From Muscardinus avellanarius (lineage: Eukaryota; Chordata; Mammalia; Rodentia; Gliridae), in the NCBI GenBank assembly GCA_963383645.1, contig OY726576.1, positions 13,711,659 through 13,775,658 on the forward strand: a stretch of 64,000 nucleotides of DNA, given 5' to 3'. The notes beneath the pieces were generated by a model. The model was not told the origin of the DNA. It worked only from the letters and a program-made list of their open reading frames with translations, and made no database searches. The translations under genes and the position numbers were made by a program. This document shows, piece after piece, positions 32,022-46,700 of this stretch; position 1 is the stretch's first letter; each line of letters begins with the position of its first letter.

Positions 32022-35000
32022 GTTTTGTTTTGATTTTTTGCGATACTAGGGGTAGAACCCAGGGACTTTTCTACCTCTGGGCTATAATCCCAGGTCTATT
32101 TTATACTTTATTTGGAAACAGGGTCTCACTAAGTTGCTGAGAGCCTCACTAAGTAGCTGAAGCTGGCTTCGAACCTGTGCGATCCTCCTGTCTCAGCCTC
32201 CCAAGCGCTGGGATTACAAGCGTGCACCACCATTCCTGGCTTCCCTTTTTTTTTAAAAAAACAGATTCTCATTAAGTTGTGGAGGGCCTCACTAAGTAGT
32301 GGGCTGGAAGTGAACCTGCGATCCTCCTGTCTCAGTCTCTCAAGTACTGGGATTACAAGCATGCACCACCACGCCCAGCTTTAGCCATCCTTTTTCTTCT
32401 TCTTCTTCTTCTTCTTCTTCTTCTTCTTCTTCTTCTTCTTCTTCTTCTTCTTCTTTTTTTTTTTTTTTTTTTTGTAGTACTATTGGGGATGGAACCCGGG
32501 GCATTATACCTACGAGCTATACCCCCAGCCCAATTTTTAAAAATTCTTTATTTTGAAACTGGTTTTCACTAGGTTGCAGACAGCCTCACTAAGTAGCTGA
32601 GACTGGCTGTGAACCTGCAATCCCCCTGTCTCAGCCTCCTAAGTACTGGGATTACAAGTAGCCATCCTTCTTGAATAGCAAATAAAACATATCTGATGGC
32701 CTGGACCACTCAACATTAAAAAATTAAACAAAGTACTACGATTGTTGGAGTCTTCAACTATGATTGTTGAGGCCAGCCTGGGCAACACAGCAAGACCAAC
32801 CAAACTAACTAACTAACTAACTTCCTTCCTTCCTTCCTTCCTTCCTTCCTTCCTTCCTTCCTTTTGCAGTACTGGGATGAAACAGGGGCATTCTGCCTCC
32901 AAGTGACACCGCCAGGCCTGTTTTTTATTCTTTATTTTGAAACAGGGTCTGAGTTGCAAAGGGCCTCACTAAATAGCTGAGGCTGTCCATGAACCGCGAT
33001 CCTCCTGTATCAGCCTCCCAAATGCTGGGATTACAAGCATACACCACCATGGCCAGCTTAGCAAAACACCCTTTCAAAAAACAAACAAAAAAACTTCTGA
33101 GCAAAACATTCAAATAATAAAGAGGATACAATATTACCTCTATGATGATGCCACCCTCACATGGGTCAGCAAAGGGGGTGCTGTGGCCAAGAGGAAGAGG
33201 CCCGTATCCTGCCTGGAGCCTACTGTAACCCTATTACAGCCACTAAATGTCTATGAATAATGTTGGGTGCTAGAGAATTGTGATTTTTTGGATACTTCTT
33301 ATTATTATAAATTTAGCTGATTTTTTTTTTTTTACAATGCTGGGGAATAAATATAGATAAATCTTAAGTCAGGTATGATGGTGCATACCTATAATCTCAG
33401 TACTTGGGAGGCTGAGAAAGGAGGATTACAGGTTTGAAGCCAGCTTCAACAACCTACTGAGGTCCTTAGCAACTTAGTGAGACCTTGTTTCCAAATAAGA
33501 AATAAAATTGGGCTGGGAGTGTAGCTTGGAGGTAGAATGCCCCTGGGTTTAATCCCCAGTACCACACACAAAAAATAATAGTATAGATACATTTTCATAT
33601 AGAAAAAGACATGAGTGGATACAGAAAACCAAGTAGTGCCAGGTCTAGGTCTTCTGTGAACACTCCCATTGCCATAACACGACGGACAAGGGACTGAAGG
33701 AAGGAACGCTCCCCGGGGCACAGCTCGGCAGAGCATGGGCCCTGGCTCTGACTCGCGTCACATACAGATGTGGAACGCAGCACCGAAAGCTGTAATGAAC
33801 AGTTTTTATGTTATAATTTTTAACTAAGTTTTCTTATTTGACTTTGTTTATTGTGAATGTCTGCTTGATTTATTACTTTGGGAATAGGCACTGGTAACAA
33901 ATCAAGACTCATTAAAAATACAACTCACATTAAAAATTAAGAGGTTTCTATTTCTTTCACTAATAAAGGATTTTGAGATGCTTAAATGTTGATTGTGTGT
34001 GTGCTGCTGGGATAGGAGCCAGGGCTCAGGACACGCGAGGCAAGCACTGCCCCGCTGAGCTCCAGCCCCTGTGGAAGGCTCTCAGAGCCACGGCCACCGC
34101 CGTGAGGGAATCAGTGGTGCTCTCGGTAGCAGTGATCCAGCCTACGGGTCACAGCTGCAGAACCCACTTTAGACAGGGCAGCGCTCTTCTCACTGCTGGA
34201 GCTCTATCAATTATCACTTAATACTTAGAAAAGGGAAAAAGAGCTCTCGGGGGATGCTTTCCACTTTATCCACGGAGGCTTACCTCTCTACGCCTGGAGG
34301 CCCAACAACTTTGTTTGATCTTCCAAACCACAGCAGCCACCAGGAGCAAAGAGAGGAAGCAACTGTTGAGAGAGGAGACCCCCATTAGTACCCGGGCCCA
34401 GACCAGCACCACTGCCACCCACCGCGGACCGCAGGGCAGGCCCCAAACGCCAACCCTCAGCTCCTCCCCGGCCCACTGCGTCTTGTTCACAGGAAGCAAA
34501 GTGTGAGAAGACGGTGGTGAGCTGAGCTTCTTGTCCCAACCTCTAGAGAGGACCTGTGGCCTGTAGAGCTCAAGGTGAGATAGAATGGAATGAAAAATGA
34601 GTCAAAGTGTCCTAAACAAACTCAAAACATGAGAATCAGAGATGCGAGGCCAGCCCCAGCAATATATATGCTCTCTATATAGAGAGACCCTGTTTCCAAG
34701 CAAACAATAAAAAGGGCTGGAGGTATAGCTCAGAGGTAGAATGCCCCTCCCCAGTACCAAAAAAAAAAAAAAAAAGCAAAACAAGACACTGTTACAAGAA
34801 AAATAAAGTGTGGCGACAAAGAAGCTTTCTTCAGCTCTCCCAGCCTATATTTTTCAACCCTTCCAGATGTACTGATTTAAAAGTGGTTTATTTTAGCCAG
34901 GCATGGTGGCACACACTTGTAATCCCAGTACTTGGGAAGGATGAGACAGGAGGATCACATGTTCAAGGTCAGTCTGAGCAAGTAGTGAAACTCTCATCAA

Positions 35001-37690
35001 CCTAGTGAGGTCCTGTTTCCAAATAAAAATAAAAAAAGGCTTGGGGGTATAGTTGAGAGGAAGAATGCCCCTGAGTTCAAGCCTCAGTATCACATGCACA
35101 GACAAAAGGCTACTCATTTATTTATTTAGTACTGGGGATGGAATCTAGGGCATTCTACCTCTGAGCTACACCTCCAGCCCTATTTTTTATTCTTTACTTT
35201 GAATCAGGGTCTCAATGAATTGTAAAAGGGTCTCATTAAGTAGCCGAGGCTGTTTGAGAACCACTGTCTCAGCCTGCCAAATGCTGGGATTATAAAGCAT
35301 GTGCCATCATGCCCAGCCCACAAGGTTTATTTTAATGTACATTTTAATTGACACATAGCTATAACTGTGCTCACCTGTAGGAGCACGGTGGCACCGCAGT
35401 TCACGACTGCAGTTCACGACTGCAGTGTGCTCAGGATCAGGTCAGTGTCGCTGGCGTAGCCACCGCCTCAGACATACATCACTGCTTTGTACAGGGAACA
35501 CTCAAAACCCTCTCTGCTAGCTCTTATCCATCATACTTATCCTGGTGTGCTACCGAAGATTAGACTATTCCTCCCACACAGCTGTGCCCCTAGACCACTG
35601 ACCACGTTCCATCCTCCCTCAACTACACTTTCCCAGGCTCTGATAACTACTAATCTAGCCCCTCAGCTGCAGCGTCCTCAGGTAAGCGTGGCTTCACTTA
35701 ATACCCTCCAGTGCTCGGCTTATTTCACTTAATACCCTCCAGTTCCCTCCATGTTGCTGTAAATTATTAACTTTTTATCTTTTTTTTTTTTTTTTTTGGT
35801 GCTACTGGGAGTGGAACCCAGAGGCTTTCTACCACCGGGCTATACTCCCAGACCTATTTTATATTTTATTTGGAAACAGGGTCTCACTAAGTTGCTGAGA
35901 GCCTCACTAAGTAGCTGAGGCTGGCTTCGAACCTGTGCGATCCTCCTGTCTCAGCCTCCCAAGTGCGGGGATTATAAGCATGCACCACCACGCCCGGCTT
36001 AACTTTTTATCTTAAAATAATAACCTTTTATTTCCATTTTGGGTGAACCCAGGGACTTTTCTACCTCCGGGCTATACTCCCAGACCTATTTTATATTTTT
36101 ATTTGGAAACAGGGTCTCACTAAGTTGCTGAGAGCCTCACTAAGCAGCTGAGGCTGGCTTCGAACCTGCGCAATCCTCCTGTCTCAGCCTCCCAAGCACG
36201 GGGATTACAAACGTGCGCTACCACGCCTGGCAACGTTTTTTTTTTTTTTTAGAGAAAATGGGTCCCATGTGAGTGGGAATTATAATGACATTAGTCTTCT
36301 CAGTATTAATACTAGAAGAAAGAAATAGCACAATATCTTCTCAATTCTATTGGGAAATTATCTTCAACCTAAAATTCTATATTCAAACTCTCAAATAGTG
36401 AGAGTAAAAATAAAGACATTTGAGATGAGGATGTAGCTCAGTGGGAGGGCATTTGCCTCGCATGAAGGAAGCCCTGGGTTCAATTCCATGAACAGGAGGG
36501 AGGAGGGAGAGAGAAAGGAAGGAAGGAAAAAAGAAAGTATTTCGGTAGGGAAAGCTCTCAGAAGTCACTCCCATGTCCTTTTTCTCGGGAACCTCCTGGA
36601 GAATGTGTTCCAGTACAAGTAGGGTTATATAGGTATACAGGAAGGTACACACGGGAGATATACACAGGAGGTATTACCAGGAAGGCTATAGCCAGGGATC
36701 TGAAACAGGCTTCCATACAGGAGGAAGGCACAGGCTCTTCCAAGATGGCAGCTGGCAGCAGGCCTCACCATCACCTGTGTACTTGGGGCAGGAAGCTGGG
36801 GGTTCTAGAGCAGACTACCAGAGAATTCCTGCTTATGTTTGACCAAGGTGAGAGATTATTTATTCCGTCAGAGTACAGGTATAAATCAGGGGTAAGTTCA
36901 AGGAAACACTAAAAAATTAAAAAACTGAAACATGGCAAATGTTATATTTAAGATAAACAAAGGACGATTCCCTTCCTATCTTTTACGGTCATAAATAGAA
37001 ATCACTAATTTGGCAAGAATTATGATATGACTGTATCAAATAAAAGAGTTTATCCTTATGCATTTGTGGTGTGGAAAGTTTCTGGGGGAGGCCATGAAGC
37101 ATAGTAGAGCCTCATCTTCTATATGTCATCAAGAGATTACTGAACTGAAAGGTCAAGAACTGAAGTAAAAGTCAAGGGAGTGGTCGGGTGCGGTGGTGCC
37201 CACCTGTGACAGTAGGAGACAGTAGGACTGAAGGTTCAAGACCAGCAAAGGGCAACTTAGCAAGACCCTGCTTCAAAATAAAAAGGGCTAGCCGGGTGTG
37301 GTGGCACATGCTTGTAATCCCCACGCTTGGGAGGCGGAGACAGGAGGATCGCACATTGCTGGCTTAAGAGACCCTGTTTCCAAATAAAAATATAAAAATA
37401 GGTCTGGGAGTATAGCCCAGAGGTAGAAGGGCTTCTAGGAACCCCAGTACCACCAAAAAAAAAAAAAAAAAAAAAAGACTACCTGAGCATGGTGGCACAT
37501 GCTTGTAATCCCAGCACTTAGGAGGTCACACCTGCTTCAGATATTTAGTGTGGCCTCTGCAACTTAGTGAGACCCTGTTTCAAAATAAATAATAAACAAA
37601 CAAACAAGTAAACAGGGCTGAGGTATAGCTCAGAAGTAGAATGCCCATGGGTTCAATCTCCAATACCCTCCCCACCACACATATACAAAT

Positions 37691-37723
<33 letters not shown>

Positions 37724-40700
37724 CACACACACTCATACTCACACACAGAATTGGTGTAGCATAGAGAAGTAAAAAGCAGCTAGAACAATTTGAATTGGGG
37801 GGCATAGGTTAGAAATCATGAAGCAGGCTGTTGCAGCTTTCTCTTATAAGCACTTATTTGTCTTCTTCAATTGTTTCTATGCAGTATTTTGTGTGTGTGC
37901 GTGTGTGTGTGTGTTACTGGGAATGGAACCCAGGGACCTTCTACCTCCAGGATACACTCCCAGACGTATTTTTATATTTCATTTGGAAACAAGGTCTCAC
38001 TAAGTTGCTGAGAGCCTCACTAAGTAGCTGAGGTTGGCTTCAAACCTGTGCGATCCTCCTGTCTTAGCCTCCCAAGTGCGGGGATTACAAGTGTGTGCCA
38101 CCACCCCGGGCTTTACAGTATTTTTAGAAAAACAAAATTATACTAAGATAAATTATGAAAATAAAAGAGAGAATCCCAGGGGACTAAAAATAAACTGGGC
38201 AGTCACTGGACTTATCCCTCAAACAGGATATATGTAGCTCCCAACAGTGAACAATTTATATTAAGCCTCAAATTCTCCCCATATAAAGAGCTAAATTGAC
38301 TAATTAACTTAATACAAGGTATATACAAAGCTGCCTCCCCAAAGCAGAACATACTAACCACATATGTTCATCAATCATGTTAGACTGAGTTTACGTTATT
38401 ATAACCGATACCCAACTTTTCAGGTACACATGGAAGATGTGTTCCACTACAAATGCTTGGGATTATTCTTTCATCTTTTATGAGCTTGTACTCAATTATG
38501 GAATTGTTTATTTGAATCAAAAGAACAAGTATAGTATTGATGAGGGAAATTACCTGAAGAAGGTCACGAAGAACTGTACCAGGTCCATAAAATTGCTGTG
38601 CTGGGAGAAGGCAATCTGTGGCAGAGAAACAGGTGGTAGGTTATGGAGACAGACAGCAGCACCAACTGCCTCATTTAAGAGTCGAGCTGAAAGACTTTCC
38701 ATTTCAAATAAAAGTGTTTCACTTAGAGCAAAGTACCCCCCCTTTTTATTCTTGTTTGGTTGCCAACCCAAAAGTAGTATTCAGAGGCTTCTGCACTGTA
38801 CACTGGGCCTCAAGTTCTTTAGTCTGACCTGGAGACCCCTCAGGCTCCTACACTGAAACCCAAAGGAGGCCAGTCTGCTGGCTCCCTCCTGCCCCTGCAC
38901 CTGAGGCCTACACATGGCTCTGATGCTGGTGTTCAAAGGCCACAGGTCAAGAAATTCAGAAATAAGAAACCAGAAAGGCAGCGTACACCCAGCTCCCCCA
39001 GGGCACCTGCAGCAGTTTAGGGACTGTACTGAAGAAGTCTTCTAAGGAAAGTTAACCCCCCAGGAGGTGGGGAAGAAGTTGGAGGGGCCGGCCAGGGTAG
39101 AGAAGAGAAGGCCGTGCCCTGAGGTAAAAGGAGAGGCAGGGCCACACCTGGGGATGGGACTGGAGAGGACGCTGTAGCATTCTCACAGGGTGTGGGAACA
39201 CGAGTGTCTGCACAGCAGGCCTGGGGAGGCTCTGGAGCCTCAGTGACCGTCCTGTCTCCAAGCCTTCCTGTCAAACCTGAGTGAGGGTGGTTACCTGCAG
39301 CAGAGCGAGGGCCCGGAAGCACATATAAAGTAAATTTGATCTGTGACAAATGCACAGCCAGGGTAAGAAGATAAGACGAAGAAACCATCCCCAAGTCCTG
39401 CGCTCCATTAAGCCCCAAGGTGTCTCTGTGTCCCCGAGAGAAGGAAAAGGATCTCGGTGGAAAGAGATTAGAAGTAAAATTCTCTTGGGCAGCAGCTGAG
39501 CCCAAGCCTATCCTAAGAATAAAAAATGGCAGTTTGGGGGCATCGTGTCACAAGCCTGTCCAGTACTTGAGAGGCTGAGACAGAACGATCGCAGATTCAA
39601 GGACAGTCTCAGTAATTTAGCAAGACTCTCAGCAACCCAGTGGGGCCCTATTTAAAAAAAAACCAAAAACCAAAAACAAAACAACCCCTCTAAATATGGT
39701 AGTTCTTATATGCAACTACCAGAGAACAAATGGTTTCTTTTTCTTAGAGGTCATGTGTACTTTGTCTTCTATGTGATATATATATACAAAGTAGGTACTC
39801 AAAAATTTGAATGAATGACTACTGAACGACCTGGGCAAGACCACTGAAAGTTTAAAAAGAGAAAAAAGGGCCTCTATTTAGGCTTGCCTTTGTCTCCACC
39901 ACCAACTCTGTTGCTCTGAGTGTGTAAGACAAGGGAGGCTAGAACACAGCTGGCTCCCTTCCAGCTGTAGGGCTGCATCGGGACAGCAAGAGAACTCCAG
40001 GAATGAGCGTCTGCCACTCTGCGGGCTGCGCCCACGCTGGAGCCAGCGGCTCCACCATGGCAGGCGCGCCCTGGCCAGGGCCCAGCTGCCCCTAATCTTG
40101 TGGTGGCAGTTTCTGCACGATGAAGACCTTGAGAGTGTGGGCTGAGAGCCTAAGTGGCCCCAGCTGCCAGGGGCTGCTGGTCTGACCACACCAACTTTGC
40201 CTTACAGTGCTGAACGCTGGAGCTGAGGCCAGGAGAAGCCAGCTCTCCTGTGAGAGCTGAGACCTGTCTGCAAACAGCCTTCCACTCCGGCCTTGGCTCC
40301 CTAGGCCGGCTCTGGAGGGCACGCGCAGAGTGCCTTCTACTGGATCTGGACCTATCACCTCCTACAGTTTTCCTGTGACACAAAATAGCTTTATTTTTCT
40401 CTGTTGCTATTTTTTTTTTTTTTCCTGGTTCTGGGGTTGGAACCCAGGGGCATTCTACCTCCAAGCTACACTGCCCTGTTTTTTATTCTTTATTTTGAAA
40501 CACAGTCTCACTAAGTTGCGGGCCTCACTAAGTAGCTGAGGCTGTCTGCGAACTGCAGTCCTCCAGGGTCAGCCTCCCGAATGCTGGGATGACAAGCGTG
40601 CGCCACCACGCCTGGCTTTGTTGCTGTTGTTTTTTAAAACCAAAGTTCTATATGAATTCTATGTTGAGAACACACTTCTGGACTGGATTCCAGGGGCTCA

Positions 40701-43700
40701 GCTGGCCACACAAACCACCCACCTAATGCTGCTTTGTGCTGGCACAGAAATCTCACCCAAGCCTTGCCCAGAGCTTCAAGGCCGGCTAATGTCATGGAGC
40801 AGGTCCTCCCGGCCGCGCAGCGGACGCTGATGCCCTGCGCTCCGACGCCCGTGCCAACACCGACTGTGCTTCTTTCCTATTTCCTTCCAGCCATTCCTTT
40901 TCACCATTACCAAGGTTCCCACTCCATTTTATCATGTTTACAACTCACTTAAAAAGCACAGGGAGCCGGGCGTGGTGGGCACGCTTGTGATCCCAGCACT
41001 CGGGAGGCTGAGACAGGAGGGTCGCGGTTCGCGGACAGCCTCAGCTACTTAGGGAGGCCCTCTGCAACTCAGTGAGACCTGGTTTCAAAATAAAGAATAA
41101 AAAAATAGGGCAGAGGGTGTAGCTCAGAGGTCAAATGCCCCTGGTTTCTATCCCCAGACCCGCAAAAAAAAGCATCAGAGGACCACTTATTCTTGGCCGA
41201 AATAGTAAAAAGTACCAAAAGGCCAATCAAGAAGAGAAATGGTTCCTGGCCCTTCTCTTGTACAGTTTCTCTGCAGAGGCTCCAACTTAAGTAAGGTTTC
41301 TTTGGGATTAATTTATTATTGCTAACAATCTTGTGGTTACTTCACTGTCCACCCAAAGTAGGGATCCTTACTGACATTCCACCGTGACAGAGGCCGACTC
41401 AGGCCGCCAGCCCCTCGTCCTCCTGCAAGGTGATATAAGAGCCCACGCCTGTGTGAGCTGCTGTGTTGTTATTCTGCGGGTGACGCTGATGGAAAGATGG
41501 CAGAAGACAGGAAAGGCATGTAACCCCTTGGATGTGGGGAGGATGTGCCTGCTGTGCAGGGCAGAGGAAAGCACGAAGGGTACCACGCCCTCTGAAGGCC
41601 ACCAGCCAGCCCCGGAGGAGCCGGGCCTCTCATGGCAGCGCTGGGGCGAAGGCGGGTGGCTCCCTCTGTCCCCTCACCAGCGGGCTGGGCAGGTGGGGGA
41701 GAGGGGCTCTGCCCTGATCTCTGAGATCTCTGACAGCCAAAAACTGTGCAACAGAACAAAGCCCTGACACCTACCCTAAGCTCTGGTCCCAACAGTCCTG
41801 TGTCCACCCAGCAGACACGCAGTCTACTGCTGATTAACTCTACGGCGCGACCTAAGACGGAAACCAAAAACAGTCCTCACCTCCAGGAAGTCTCTGCAGC
41901 CTGAAAAACAGACAGGCTGTGGCTGTGGCGAGGGGCGGAGCACCTGCTGCAGGAGGTGTCTGAGGGCCGTCAGGTGGGCCTTGCTCCTGCCTTCACCCAA
42001 GGAGGCTGCCTAGACACCCAACTCGGGCCTGGCCCCTTCCCGTTCACACCCTGACTAACCCAGAGCGGTGGGGAGGAGGACAAGGAGGGCCTGCTCCTCT
42101 CCTGGCTTCTCTTGGGAGTGAGAATACTCTGAAGCGGACTGCGGTGGTGGCTGTGGTCCTACACAGACACGAGAACCAGCGACTGCCACTCGAAATAGGG
42201 GACCCGTGCGGAGCGTGGATGGCAGCTCAATAAAGTCTCCTGAAAACGAGTCAATCCGAGCAGAGGAAAGTTCCCCACATCCCTTCCTGTGTACAGCAAT
42301 TCCGTCGGCACCCAGAAACACCGGTCTAAAATCGAAATGAGTGCCCGGGTCTCAGAACAAATCCAGTGTGGCCCTAACTCGTGAACACTGGCCTCTCACA
42401 CGGACCCAGCCCACAGGGCTTTCCTCTTAGCTCAGAGCTACAATAGCCGCCTCTGTTGCAGAGCGGGACCAGCCCAGAGCCCGCTGGCCACCGCCCCCCA
42501 CAGTCGCCCTCCGCTGGCCCTGTCTACCCCAGCACCTCCCTGGCCAACCGTGGGCCTGGGCGGGGCGGGCAGGCGGGCGTGCAGGGAGCCAGCCAGTCCC
42601 TGCTTACTGGGCAAACAACCAGGAGCGCCTCAGGGAGCAGAGCTGAGGGAGGGACCCCGGGCCACAGCAGCCCTGACCCACACCCGCCGCCCGCACACAG
42701 GCCTTCTCAGTGAAGGGCTCGGCTTCTGGACTCTTCTCAAGCTGCATCTGCAAAGGTTTTTATAGCTGGTTTCAGGCTCCCCCAGCAGTTACAGGTTTAG
42801 ATCTGTTCCTAATTATGGAAAAGCACACTGGGATTGGTCCAGTGTAAAGGAACTAGAGTTTAGCATTACCATTTTTAAAGTACCGTGTTTACATAAATTT
42901 CCGAGGAAAGAATTAAAAGTTCCACAGTGACTTTGCTTTCAAACCAGAGGCTCCCAGGGAGAAAAGCTCTGCCTGCACTGAAAGTCGGGCTGAGGTTCCC
43001 GAATGGCCTAAACTGCGCCATTTAGACGTTTTCCTACTCTCTTCCTCCAAGTCTCTCCATTTTCACTGAACTCGTACGGCTGCCGACTGTGCGTGTGTGT
43101 GAGCGTGTACGCTGGAGTGTGTATTTAAGAGCCATATTACACTGAGAAAGGCCACCGCTCTGGAGAAACAGCAAGGAGGCGCCTGTCTGCTGAGAGCACG
43201 CCCCCCACCCAGGAATACGCGGCTCCGCGCTCTGCACAGGCCCGGCCGGACCTCCCAGGTGCTCCGTGTATACCGCACTGGGTGAGGACCCACACGCAGC
43301 GCAAGGTCTCATCACAGCGTCTCTAAGTCCCGTGGGCATTCTCTCCACCAGACTCAAAGACACGCCTTTCCTCAAACTTACCTGCCTCTTCAAGGACAGC
43401 CTGGCAGGCTCAGTGGTGAGCTCGCCATTGCTGGGCTGCTGAGCGGGCACTCCTGAAGGCAGCTTTCCTGCACAGAGCTGACACACTTAGCGACCCAGCC
43501 AGGTAAGGAGCACCCCGAAACCAGGGAGAAGATTGGCATCTCTCTGCTTCTAAAAAACTAGGACCTTTGCAAGCAAGTGCGGGAAGAGCTCCCTTAGAAA
43601 GACAGCTCTAAAGCCATGTCAGAGACTTTTAGAGGGCGGAGCCTATGGGGACGGGGAGGAAAACACCAGACATGGGCACGGGGCGGCAGGGCCACCTCCA

Positions 43701-46700
43701 CACAGCCTGCCGTGAAGACAGAGCCCTCCACTGGTGCGGGAGACGGCAGCAGCCCAAGCCAAAGGCCTCACTAAGGACCCAAAACACGTATTAGTTTCCA
43801 GCTGGGAGCAGCAAACCTCAGAGTTCAAGTGGATTCAGACCAGGATGAGGTCAGTATGACAGCAATCTCAAGTTAAAGGAAGCCAATCCATCTAGGGCCC
43901 TAATCAAGCAGTGTGCCCAAAAATATTCTAACAAAAGGTGTATAACTGGATAGTATCAGATGTTTTCAAACTGATAATTGTACCAAAGTGCCAGAGACAT
44001 TGCTTGGTGGTAGAACAGGTATCTAGCATGCTTGAGGGCCAGCAGGGAAGGAGAGACTTGTATTGATAAATCTTAGAGCCCAGGCTCTGTGGGGTCACAG
44101 ACATAATCCCAATCCCCGCCAGCCCTGTTCCAAGTGCAGTCTATGGCAGGAAGAATTTTAAGATGACCCTCGACATGCACTCAAGATTCCCATCCATGGT
44201 GTACACTCCCTGTGTTTTCCTCTCTTCTCTGTGGGTGGGCCTAGTAAGATCAGATGAGCCCTCTTTAAAGATTTAAAGTTCAGAGTCAGAAGTCAGCAGA
44301 GAAGTCTGTCTGTTTCTTTACTATTCTTTTTTTTTTTTTTTTTTGAGGTACTGGGGATTAAGCTGCTCAGGGGCACTCTACCACTGACCTATGTCCTTAC
44401 CCCTTTTATTTTGAGACATGTTCCTGTTAAGTTGCCCAGCCTAATCTTAAATTTGCAGTCCTCCTGCCTCAGTACCCCAAGTAGCTGGGGATACAGGCAT
44501 GTGCCATCAAACCTGGGGTTTCCACTGAGGTTTCAGAGTCCTTACAGTATAGAAACAAGTGCTACAGAAGACACATGATTTACAATTTTTTTTCTAGCAT
44601 ATAGCGTATCCTTTTATTGTACTGGCAGGCCTTTTCTTTTCTTTTGTGGTACTGAGTATTGAACCTGGGGCATTCTGCTTCTGAGCTAAACCCCCTGCCA
44701 TTTATATCTCTATATCTATATCTAGATAGATAGATTTTTTTTTCTTCAATTTGAGACAGGGTCTCACTAAGTTACAGAGGGCTTGGCTAAGTTGCTGAGG
44801 CTGGATGTGAATCTATAATCCTCCTGTCTCAGCCTCCCAAGCACTGAGATTACAGGTATGCACCACCACACTCAGCTTAGCAGGCTTTTTCATGAAGCAA
44901 AACTTTTGGTTTTGATGTGGTTTGTTTGATCAAAATTTCCTATCATGTTTTTGGTGTCAAGTCTAAGAAACTTTTGCCTAGCCCTAGAAAGAAAAGATTT
45001 GTTCTTACTTAAAAAAAACTTTTATAGCTTTATGCTCTGCATTTAAATCTGGGGTCATATCACACTGACTTTATACAAAGCACGAGTTGTAGGTGGGAGC
45101 TCATTTGCTGCCTGTGGTCGTCCACCTGCTTCAGCACTACTTGTTGAAGGCCGTCTTACCTCCATGGACCGTCTCTGTGTCCTTGTAATTAACCACCAGG
45201 GCACCTGTGAGTGGGCCTACATCTGGGTTGTGTAGATTAGCCCAGCCCACTGATCAGTATGTCTAACCTTCCACCAGTGACCACAGTGTTTTGGTTACTG
45301 TGCCTAAATAGTTAGCTTTAATGTTGGTTAAAATGACTCCTCCCATTTTATTAAGAGCATTCTAGAAGTCTGCCTTTGTACATAAATTTTGAAATAAGCT
45401 TTTCTAGATTATAAAAAACTTGATATTTTAAAATATTTTTCTTTTTGTGGTAAGATTTATTTATTATTTATTATTATTATTTTTTGCAGTACTAGGGCTT
45501 GAACCCAGGGACATTCTACCTTAAAGCTATACCCCCAGCCCAATTTTTTTTTAAATTTTGAAACAGGGTCTTACTAAGTTGTAGAAGACCTCACTAAGTA
45601 GATGAGGCTGGCCGAGAACCTCTGATCCTCCTGTCTCAGCCTCCCAAGTACTGGGATTACAGGAATGTACCACCACACCTGGCATGGTAAAAATTTTTAT
45701 TGGGGGTGGAAGGTTACTAGGAATTGAACCCAAGGGCATTCTACCTCTGAACTATATCCTCAGCCCTTTTATATTTTGAAAAAGAGTCTCACTAAGTTGC
45801 TGAGGCTGGCCTCGAACTTTAGACCCTTCTGTCTCAGCCTCCCAAGTACTGGGAATATAGGCCTGAGCCAAGCACCTGGCTTACTGTAAAAATTCTTACC
45901 ATAAAATTTACAGTTCTAACCTTTTTTTGTAGTAGTGAGGACTGAACCAAGAGGCGCTCTTCTAGGAAGCTAGATCTCCCCAGTCCTTTTTACTTTTATT
46001 TCAAGAAAGCTCTCACTCTTACCCAGGCTGACTGTAAGCCTTAAATCTTCCGAGTAGCTGAGATTACAGGCCTGCGCCATCGCCCAGCTTTCACCCTCAG
46101 GACGAGGCCTCACTGTAGTACCAAGGAAGCCTTCACCTCCAAACTCAAGCTGTTCTCTTGCTACAGTTTCCCTGGGAGCCGCCACCAGGCACACCACCAG
46201 GCCCAGCTTTATTCTAACCTTTTTTGTGTGGGTCTGGGGATAGAAGCCAGGGGTATTTGACCTCCAGGCTACACCTCCTGCCCTATTTTTTATTCTTTAA
46301 CAACAGGCCTCACTGCAGAGGGCCTCACTAAGTAGGTGAGGCTGTCCACAAACCCCAATCCTCTGGTCTCAGGCTCCCGAATGCTGGGATTACAAGCGTG
46401 CACCACCATGCCCAGCTGACCATTTTTAAGTTCAAAACTTGGTGGCAATAATCACATTTACAAATTTATAAAACAAAACCCATGTTATACTTCTAAAGCT
46501 TTTTCACCGTTTCCTGGAGAAACAAAGACAGCTGCTCAAGTTTTGCAACAAGAAAAAAAGGCCTGAAGATTTCGCCCCTGGGGTTCAATGTGACAGCATG
46601 GATTCCGGGTGTGCTGAGGAAGAGCAACACTGCTGCAGGCTGGCGGGCTGACGGGAGAGCAGAGAAGGGAAAAGAGAAACGGGGAGGGGTGTGGCCCTCG

